From the NCBI RefSeq assembly GCF_000247815.1, contig NC_021678.1, positions 2,248,358 to 2,312,357 on the forward strand: DNA of 64,000 nucleotides. The letters run 5' to 3'. Shown one piece after another: positions 56,301 through 64,000 of this stretch (its first letter is position 1; each line of letters opens with the position of its first letter). The notes under the pieces are model-generated. The model searched no databases and was not told the origin of the DNA. It saw only the letters and a program-made list of their open reading frames with translations. Origin of the DNA: Ficedula albicollis. Its lineage: Eukaryota; Chordata; Aves; Passeriformes; Muscicapidae. Position numbers and translations under genes: made by a program.

Positions 56301-58550
56301 CTTCCACACGGAAGTCAAAGGGACGCTTTAAGGGGAACCCTGCCTTGTCCATGAAAGCAATAAGGAATCCACCCAGGCAGGCATCCACGTGGAAGGGGAT
56401 TTTGTACTTCACTGCAAGCTGTGTGTGAACAAGAGATCAGGGAACAAAATGATGTGGCTGGGGCACCCAAACTCCAGTCACCAAAATGTATTTGGCATTT
56501 CACAGGTAAATGTCCACTGAGCCCTTTGAGAACATCACACCACTCTCAATGTGGAAGGGCTGGCTGTTTGTGGGACGCCTTTTCCTGCCTTCCACACATA
56601 GGAAAAACAATGTGGCATTTTGGTAGCTTGCTGTGTTTGCCAAAGGAATGTGACAACATTGTCTGAAAGGAGTATCCATAATAAAGTAAAAGGGCATGAG
56701 CCAAATGAACAGAAGGTCAGAGGCCTTGGCTGGTCACACACAAAATAAATAACTGGAGCACAGAGAGGAAAGAAATCAAGAGATGTGTTTGGAAAATAAG
56801 ATCCCAGCCCTGACTCCTACTCTCTCTATACATTCTTCAGACTTTTACACCAATTTTGCTACAACCAGCAGGCCCTAAATCAAAGCCTTTTCACCAGGTG
56901 AGCCATTTGGGTGTTCTTTCCTCTCAGGCAACAAAGAAAGAGCACTTGCTACATCTTACATTTGAGCTCATTTGAGGACAGTAATACTCTTCAGCCAGTG
57001 GGATCCCCCCATCAAATTCACTGCTCATCATCCTGGAACCCCTCTGCTCTTCTTGTGCTGGCTTTGCTGCTACAACACACAAGTTCTTACAGGTAGGGGT
57101 GTCCTACCTCTGCCACCTCTTCAATGGGGTCCATAATTCCGTGTGGGAACTGGGGAGCAGAACAGACCAGCATGGCTGTGTTCCTCGAGATAGCTCTCCT
57201 CATTGCCTGAAGATTTAAAGAGAGAAGATGCTCACATTCCATTTACCAAGTGCCATCCTGCCAAAAAAGATAAAGAGTGAGAACGTGCAGAGCCGTTCTT
57301 AAAAACCAATGCAAAAAAAGTGCACAGAGAGGAAGGCAATGAGCTGCAACCACTCATCCACTTGGAAATACCATAGTATTTTTGTTCACCCTCCTCTGAA
57401 ATCTGGGCTATTTATGAAAAACAAATTACCTGAGACTAAATTAAATCCATGGGACAAAGGGATAACATCCAGTTAATTCAAATACAGTTTCGTCTGCAAT
57501 GACAGGCACTTACTCATGCTGTTTTTCATTTTTCCAGAAAGCATTCCTCCCTCTTTATCCACTGACTCCCTACCTGGACAGGTAGATTTCCTTCCTAGTT
57601 GCTGTGCAATATTAATTTCCTCACAGAGAGAGACTGAAGTGATACCTGAACATCCACTTCCATAGCCTTGGTCAGTGGTATTTGGATCAGCTTCAGCCCA
57701 AAGTAGTGTGCTGCCTTGTCAAAGGCTGCGTGGGCACTCACTGGGACCAACCTGGAAAAGGAACAGATGAAATGAATGTAACATTTGCTGTCTCCCATCT
57801 CGAGTGACAGTGGCTGAACAGCCCTAATTAACCCTGTTTTCTGAGGCCTCATATCATTATCAGAGTCTTAAATGTTAGAGAGGGAAGAAAAGAACCACCG
57901 TGTTTTGTTTCTTTTTATATTTTCCCCTCAAAGCAATTAACCAGAGAAATATTTTCCATGCACCATCTAGAAAAGAGGCAGCACATTAGAGACAGCAAAT
58001 CCTCTATTAGCAGTGTAATGATTAGCACAATTCCCCATTTGAACTCCAACCAGCCCAACTCCAGCCTCAGAGCTGGCTAAGAAAAAGGCTAAGCCTTCTT
58101 TGATCTGAATAAATCAAACCTCTTGAATACTTCAAAGGGGCTGACAATCTCTGCTCGAGAGCAGAGCTGATCTGAGCAGGCTGTCTAGAGCAGCAGACAG
58201 GTATTGCCAAAATAGAGCTGCTCAGCACAGCCCCCAGCAACATCTGTGCCCCCCAGGCTGCTTTAAAGCTTCCTGTGCTTTGGAACTCTCCTTTCCACAC
58301 AGGTTTTCCCTCCTCCAGACAGAGATGGACAAGGAATAGGTGGCAATGAGCTATGAAATTAAGGATTATGGAGGACCAGCACCATCTCAGGGTTCTGGAC
58401 CTCAAGGGGACAGAAAATCCCACAAACCCCCAAAGGAAGAAGCTGTGGTGGCACCACTCACATTTCTGGCTGTTTGATGCCTCTCTCATAAGCCAGGTCT
58501 CTGTATGCCTTGCAGGCCATCAGGATGCTCTCAGTCCCCCCAGATGTCAT
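53180..58550 (-). CDS. SGPL1: Sphingosine-1-phosphate lyase 1, C-terminal 363 codons (8 coding exons; 5' part outside window)
   Basis: A PLP-dependent lyase of the endoplasmic reticulum membrane that cleaves sphingosine 1-phosphate to hexadecenal and phosphoethanolamine, the exit step of sphingolipid breakdown. The eight exons join in frame with GT-AG introns and give 363 codons to the stop. Aligned with human SGPL1 this is residues 206-568 with no net length change. Visible hallmarks: [28 protein letters not shown] (PLP-pocket Asp), ISADTHK with the Schiff-base lysine (human K353) as the last codon of its exon, then YGYAPKGSS, and [10 protein letters not shown]. The first exon seen begins ATG ACA TCT GGG; that ATG is the human Val205/206-region codon, not a start. 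The membrane anchor and N-terminal exons were not found up to 64 kb and probably lie beyond it. The gene converges with PCBD1. Confidence 0.97.
53402..53522 (-). CDS. SGPL1: SGPL1 exon ([10 protein letters not shown] ... AKTTGM)
   Basis: Acceptor CTGCCCAG, donor GTGAGG; 121 bp (one base plus 40 codons). It encodes [20 protein letters not shown], then [20 protein letters not shown]. Confidence 0.97.
54393..54539 (-). CDS. SGPL1: SGPL1 exon ([15 protein letters not shown])
   Basis: Acceptor TTTTCAAG after a long pyrimidine tract, donor GTGAGT; 147 bp. It encodes [19 protein letters not shown], then [20 protein letters not shown] and QFPP plus AG of the next Ser codon. Confidence 0.97.
55076..55314 (-). 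CDS. SGPL1: SGPL1 exon (YGYAPKGSS ... TARFLES)
   Basis: Acceptor CCTTGCAG, donor GTACGT; 239 bp. It encodes [20 protein letters not shown], then [19 protein letters not shown] and the helix ending [10 protein letters not shown]. Confidence 0.98.
55335..56115 (+). mobile_element. CR1 LINE 3' end, about 780 bp, in an SGPL1 intron, antisense to the gene
   Basis: The longest CR1 in the window: 'GAATGCACCCAAGTCCTCAC', 'TCTGCTGGAGAACAAAAAGC', 'CAAGTGCCAGGTCCTGCCCT', 'TTCTGGGCCCTCACAGCCAG', 'GGAAAGGGTCTGGAGCCCC', 'TGGATGTGGCACTCAGTGCT' and 'GGAGGTCTTTTCCAGCCTGA'. It spans the end of the reverse-transcriptase reading frame (decayed) and the 3' UTR. It fills most of the 954-bp intron between the exon ending THK and the one starting YGY. 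Confidence 0.95.
56269..56418 (-). CDS. SGPL1: SGPL1 exon with PLP-binding lysine
   Basis: Acceptor CACACAG, donor GTAAGG; 150 bp, 50 codons. It contains [18 protein letters not shown] and ends SISADTHK. The final Lys (56269-56271) aligns with the PLP-binding lysine of the family. Confidence 0.98.
57108..57206 (-). CDS. SGPL1: SGPL1 exon ([15 protein letters not shown])
   Basis: Acceptor CTTCAG, donor GTAGGA; 99 bp, 33 codons, phase 0. It encodes [20 protein letters not shown] followed by [13 protein letters not shown]. Confidence 0.97.
57646..57751 (-). CDS. SGPL1: SGPL1 exon ([14 protein letters not shown])
   Basis: Acceptor TTTTCCAG, donor GTATCA; 106 bp. Its first G completes the split codon, then [18 protein letters not shown] and [11 protein letters not shown]. 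Confidence 0.97.
58462..58550 (-). CDS. SGPL1: SGPL1 exon ([18 protein letters not shown])
   Basis: Acceptor GTGACAG, donor GTGAGT; 89 bp (29 codons plus AT). It encodes [10 protein letters not shown]...YERGIKQPE, the first SGPL1 exon visible in the window. Confidence 0.96.
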
Positions 58551-58948
58551 CTGTCACCAGAAAAGAAGCAAACAAGGAAAAATAACAATGGGTGTTGCAG
58601 GAGGGAAAAGCAGAAAGGGGGTGTAGGCACAGCATCTCTTGTCTCTGCTTCAGAGGTGCATGAGACAAGTCAGGGTTTAAAGGGCAGCAGAAGTCACTGA
58701 ACAGCACAGGGCAGCTTTCTGACACTCAGCTTGAAAATGCGCATTTAAATGTTGAATATTTAAATGGGATGGGGGAAAGGGAACACACAAAAAGTATAAC
58801 ATTCCAGAGCCCAACAGGAGGGGACCACATTGCACAGTCACCTCACCTCACAAAACTATATATACTTAAGCTCTTGATTACCTGGGGATTGTTTATCTGC
58901 ATTACAGATTAATTATGCCACGCACATGGAAACAATGAAGTTGGTTCT

Positions 58949-59470
58949 GTGCTAAGTCAGCGAAGTCCAGCAGGGTTTATTAGGTCTGGAGCAGTGCCAT
59001 GCCAAGGCATGGAGTCACCTCAGGGTTGGCACCACCCCTGAGCTACAAAACCTTCCCAGAACCTGGAATGCTGCAGGACTTGGAGCTCTCTCCCACCTCC
59101 TCTCTGCTGAGACCAGCCCAGGTCTGCTCAATACCAGAGCTTCCAAGCCCTCAGGGACACAAGAAATTTTACACCAGGAGGAATTTGTGCATTCCTCTCC
59201 CCAGCCAGTCCCTCAGCATCCACAGCACCCACTAACCCTGGGTCTGCATCGGGAGGTGGAAGAGAGAAAGGCACACACAGGTTTACTACTGCATACTTGA
59301 ACTCAAGAGCTGGTGCAAATACACAAATTAAACTCTTTACAGGGAGGGCCTCCTCAAGTGAGAGGTCTCTTGTAGTCAGCTTTTATGAGTTCTGGCATGC
59401 AGAGGTACAACCTTCCCCAGTAAAATTTTAACCTGGGAAAATGTGAGGTTGGTTTGTCAAGCAGCCTGCA
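58949..59470 (-). mobile_element. LTR-like segment (tentative)
   Basis: On the - strand it reads ...GCTCCAGACCTAATAAACCC TGCTGGACTTCGCTGAC..., resembling an LTR polyadenylation region, with AATAAA at 58978-58983 (+ coordinates). Ends and target duplication could not be established. Confidence 0.25.
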
Positions 59471-60760
59471 GGACTGACTGGGTGAGCCATAACCTGAGGA
59501 TATGGGGTAGCTGGGACACTTATACAGAGGTTCAGGGAAATGAGGAATCAAAATCTACTTATACTTCTTATGGGGAACTAATTTTGCTCCTCAGACCTGC
59601 TGAACCAACTGCAACTTCCCCTTTTTACCTCTTCCCCCACAAAAATAAACATAAAAAGGACCAAATCCCATTAGCATGCCTTATGACATCTCTAAGTTTG
59701 GGGTTTCCTTTGTTTTTTCCGTGCTGACACAGCTGCAAACCCTGAAAATGCAAAGAAGTGTGACTGTGTGACAATGACTAAACATGAGGTACAGATATAA
59801 AGAACAAAGTTCACAGCCTGCCAGGATTTGTTCCCAACACAATCCAAGCCAGCAGCAGCTGCTGCCACAGGCAGTGTGGAAGCAACTGTCACACCACAGA
59901 CAATTCCTGCTTTTTGGGGATGTTTAAAAGCAACAGCTGTCAGAGATAAAACCTAACAGAGCTTCACACTGGATAAAGACATTGCTGCATTAACTGTGGA
60001 GCAAATGGATGGCAGCAGGAACACAATGTTTTAAGGGTTTTATGGGCTGTGCCACTCACTTCTCAATGTCCTTTATGAAAAGATCAGTCAGGCTGTGATT
60101 ACCTTTGGGGGAAAAAAAAAAACCCAGCTAGTGATAGACTACCTTCCTATTCCTACTGGGTGGAGAAGAGGAATGGGATTATTGCATACTTGTGCCTGTC
60201 CTTGCAACACTGCTCAGGGTAATGATTGTGAAAACCTTGCTAGGAAGGATGTGGGGATCTTGGGATTCATGTTACCGAACACCAGGCCTGCTCCTTGTTG
60301 GGCAGCATTCCCTGTGCTCACCTAGACAATCTGCTCTTGAAAAAGCAGCCTCTGTGCAGTCTTATTCCCATTTCAATCCAAACATTTGCCTTCATATGTA
60401 ACAAGCCTTTCCTCAAGGTCTGGCTTTATCCCCTGCGTGGAAATGCTGAGCCACACACAGTTTGTGGTAGGTCAGAGCCAACACTTGTCAGCAGTCAGTC
60501 ACATGCAGGGTAAGGAGGAGCATCCAGGATCCTTCTCCCAGACAACCACACAAAGCTTGTTCAGACAGCTGCAAATCCACCCAAAAACCCAAATTTCAGA
60601 CAGCTCAGCTGAATTTAGCTCAGCTTCCTAAAGTGGCCCACAGTCAGCATATCATGAGTGTCCACCAAGGAGAAGTGCCCAAGTCTGGAGCAGCACCTTC
60701 AGCCCAGCACAGCTCCAACAGCAAAACCTTCTTGGTCCACATGGATTATACCTGTGGATG

Positions 60761-60975
60761 GAGCCTGCTCCTCTACAGGAGGCTTTGTCAGCTCAGCCAC
60801 CGACAGCAAACTCGTTCTGCTGCAGCCAGAGCCTGAATCACGGTCACAGGATCCGAGTTCCCCAGTGCCCGCGGCGCCGGCTCCCGGCCAGGGCGCGGTG
60901 ATTCAGCACCGCCCAGGGCTCACACACATTCTTCTCTCCCCTCAATCAAAGCCCACAGGCTCGGGCCACGCCACG
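60761..60975. promoter_or_regulatory. Small CpG cluster inside the SGPL1 region
   Basis: GTGCCCGCGGCGCCGGCTCC followed by CGGCCAGGGCGCGGTG is a compact CpG-rich island of about 100 bp in CpG-poor DNA. It might be an alternative promoter on either strand. Inference from composition. Confidence 0.3.
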
Positions 60976-63645
60976 GGGAAAAGGGGCTGCAAACAGGCAT
61001 TGTTTTAAACAGCTCTGCAACCCTGCACTAGCTTCAAAGGCCAGGAAAAACGTGGGGGGGAAAGGGAAAGTAAACAGACGTTTTGTGTTCTTGATTTATT
61101 TGTTGTTTTGCAAATGGGAGGGGAGAGAGCACAGGGGATAAATATCCCTCCTGCTTTCCAAACGCAGTATATCACTTCCATTGCTTCCCTCCCTCTAAAT
61201 CCCAGTGCTCTGGAACCTCAACATTACAACAGCAACAAGAGATATGGTCCCTATTCCACGATTCCTTTGGGCTGGAATATTCCACTGTCAAACTTTCAGA
61301 CATTAAAGAACCACTTCGGTTCATGATCTCTAAAGTTTTGCTCCATTTTCACCTGAAGAAACATGTCCATTCAGACCCTGGAGACAAAGCTGACCAAAAG
61401 TTTCTCTAAGCTGAACCACTCCATGAATTAAAAACAAAAAAGCAAACTACAAAATTTATTTCTAGGGCAACAAAGGAAAAAAAAAAACAAAAACCAACAC
61501 ACCACAATCCACTGCACGGTCATAATGTTGTAGCAGCCTCCCATAAAACCCCTGCAAACCTGCAGGTTGTAAATTCCACAGCTTGTGTCTCTCAAGGCGA
61601 CCTGCTCATCACTACAGATAAAATCTGACATATCTGCACAGTTTAAGCCCCCCTCAAGACACATCACTCACATCTCCCTACTTAAAAGTGCAGCCGAAGT
61701 TTGGAAGCCACAGAATTTGGGGAGAAGAGACAAAATGGGTTTCTACAGGAGGTTTAGGCTTGCATCTGGTGATTTTGCCTTCTCTCCCTGTCTTCAGCTG
61801 TAGAACAAGTGGAAGAAGAATTCAGAGATCCACATCAAATACTCACAAGTCACCCACACAGAATTTTCCCCTACATTCCAAAGCTGCCCTTTCTTTTCAA
61901 AGTTCAAAAAGCTACTTAAAAAAAAAAATACTGCAGCTTGCATAAAAGTGGTGATTTCACCCCAAATTACAGAGGAAATCCACACAGCCAACACTGCAAA
62001 ACAATGCACCTTGTGAACATGAGCACATCAGACAAAACAAACTCCCCTGCTCCTCTTCTATGTGCTGAGCTTAATTAGTCCTTCCAAATCATTGCAAGAA
62101 TGTGATTAGAATCTTCCAGGCACCCAAACCCACCAATTCCTGTCTCTTTGCTCTTGCATAACACAATTAAAGTAAGAACAATAGCAGTAATTAGTGAGAA
62201 AGATGGAGCATCCATCCACTGCTGAAAATTATCACTCCTAAAACTGCTTAAAAACTTGAAACATCTCTCAGAGCAATTTAAGGCAAAGGCATGTCTGAAC
62301 CCCCCCAAACCACCAGGGCATTGTTAGAGCTTTTATGTCCATGTCAACAAAGGAGGATTACAGCCCACATGGCTCAGCTAAAGGCAACTCCTGTAAATAA
62401 TGCAAGCTGCTCATCCAACTTAACATTCAGAAATGTCAAAAAGACAGGTTTCATTCTGGCATTTATGAAACACACCAAAAGCCTTCAAAGAGGAAGCTCC
62501 CCAGAGATGCTGCTGAGGGAGGTGTCCACATGACACAGGGCAGGACCACACAGAGATCCCAGGCTGCTGAAAACCTTGGGAACAGCAGGGATGTGTCACT
62601 GGGCTGCTTTTCCCAGACTGAGCAGCAGAATACTACTCCCACAAAGTGCTGCTCTGCAATGAGCTATGGAAATCAGAGCACAAAGGAAGTGAAACCACCT
62701 CACTGAGAAGTCCAGACAGAAACTCTTTTTGGTGCTTTCCATGCAGCACAGATGCAGGCACCCTCTCTAGATACACGAATTAGTTCCATGTGCCTTCAGG
62801 AACCACCACCACCACCAACAAATTGGCCAAGCAGTCCCTGCTGCTTAAATCAGGTTAGTAAATCCAGTGGACAGGGGCCTGGCACTACGACACTCTGCCT
62901 CTCAGAGGTGGCAGTGAGGAAGTTCAGGGAGGAAAAAAGCAGTTGCTCTAAATTTCAACACTGCAAAAGTTGAATTAAGCAAACTATTCTCAGCAGAATG
63001 AGCCAGCAGCCCCTCTTGAACAGATTAGTTTAAAGATAACTCAGAGCATTGCACCTTTAGCATTAAAAGCATCTCTGCTTTACCAGTTACAGAAGTATAA
63101 TTGCAGCACTGAGCCACCAGCTGCAGCAGGGCCTTCCCAAGACAGAAAGCAAACCATCAGACTGAAAAAATGCCATTTTTAATTGAGTTTGTAACTGTCC
63201 AAGCCAGAAATTGTTCTGCAATGTTAATTCAGTGCTGGGGAGAAGAGAAAAAAATAAGAGAAGTCTTTGAGCCCAACTACTTAAAGAAGATATGACCTCC
63301 ATATACCCACCCACATCTCTCCATCAGTGATCAGCAACTCTGGCCACTTCACAGTCAGGAAGAGCAGTGGGAAGAAGACAAAAAGTCCACTGGAAACACT
63401 CATTCAGACATGATAATTACAAGGATGCAATTAATCTTCCATTTCCGGCTGCTCAACTTTCCAGCCCTCCCCTTTTCCTGCAAATGGGGCTGTGTTTAAG
63501 CAGCTAGGCCAGAATTCCACAGCAGGCTGTGCACTTCCCCCTTTGCCTTGTGGCACCATCCTTGGGAGAAGGAGGACAGAAGGAAAAGCAGGACTCTCCA
63601 GAGTATATTCATGCAGGTCTCACTTTGGCTGTGGCAGTTTTTTAC

Positions 63646-63912
63646 CTGTTCTGACCTCCTCTGAGGCTATTCCACTTTGCCATTTCAGTGGGAGAGCACC
63701 CAGGGCCAAGGTTGACATTTTCACGTGGTGTTTTATGTAACATAACCTGAAGGTCCCTGGTGCAGGCTTCAGCAAGCAAAGTTCCCCAAGCACCCATCAG
63801 AGGCACACAGCTCTCTGCCTGCTGGATCAGCTCATGTCCCAGCTGCTGACAGGAACGAGTTCCAACAGCTTCATGCCCCACTCCAGGGATAATCTCCTCC
63901 ATGTTCTCAGCA
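63646..63912 (-). other. Possible internal exon of an unidentified minus-strand gene (weak)
   Basis: A 267-bp open stretch flanked by a good acceptor (CTCCTTGGCTTGCAG) and a donor-like GTAAAA. It encodes a plausible but unrecognised sequence (AENMEEIIPGVGHEAVG, then CVPLMGAWGTLLAEACTRD). It does not resemble SGPL1. Chance open frames of this size do occur, so this is only a candidate. Confidence 0.18.
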
Positions 63913-64000
63913 CTGCAAGCCAAGGAGGAGCTGAGGTGAAATGGTTTTTATAAGCAAAGAGGCACGTTCCTCCTCTAAACTTGAAGGGGGTGCAAGAAAG

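Larger units (their letters stand above)
58551..64000 (-). other. Probable SGPL1 intron and upstream sequence, no further SGPL1 exon found
   Basis: I looked on the - strand for the preceding SGPL1 exons (regions like AYGDFAWSNPLHPD, FNGGPDSCGC, FWQEGRASG) and did not find them to the end of the window. No other gene was recognised with confidence; weak candidates are listed separately. Confidence 0.55.

Overview
This is nuclear DNA from a vertebrate, almost certainly a bird and probably a songbird. The interspersed repeats are nearly all 3' ends of chicken-repeat-1 (CR1) LINEs plus LTRs that resemble passerine endogenous retrovirus LTRs, and the two recognisable genes have canonical GT-AG introns. 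There is no bacterial or phage gene content. The gene pair (PCBD1 and SGPL1, convergent) matches the arrangement on human chromosome 10q22.

Layout: 1 to about 43.2 kb is intergenic DNA upstream of PCBD1. I found no convincing exon in it. It holds a perfect CTTC array (4.1-4.5 kb), an AT-rich minisatellite (6.1-7.1 kb), at least nine CR1 fragments, a retroviral LTR/leader with a tRNA-Gln primer binding site next to an assembly gap (24.8-25.3 kb), an ERVL-like solo LTR (38.1-39.1 kb), three long pure poly-G tracts (14.7, 38.5 and 41.0 kb) and a second solo LTR at 42.7-43.2 kb, directly upstream of the PCBD1 CpG promoter.

43.5-48.7 kb is PCBD1 on the + strand: four coding exons, 104 codons, complete and intact. 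About 49.6-58.6 kb is the 3' portion of SGPL1 on the - strand: eight coding exons that continue without a break from the equivalent of human residue 206 to the stop codon at 568. The 5' exons (about 205 codons) were not found and probably lie beyond 64 kb. The two genes are not in one pathway: PCBD1 recycles tetrahydrobiopterin and is a cofactor of HNF1, whereas SGPL1 is the PLP-dependent lyase that ends sphingolipid breakdown. They are simply convergent neighbours whose polyadenylation signals lie roughly 0.9 kb apart.

The most unusual content is structural. There are four G homopolymers of 35-1044 bp, all on the same strand; the one at 14.7 kb visibly replaces an internal piece of a CR1 element. 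There are also about a dozen two-copy, near-identical tandem duplications (44-755 bp), and a 127-bp repeat exactly flanking the only N gap. Much of this may be assembly artefact. I found no new enzymatic or defence system in the window.
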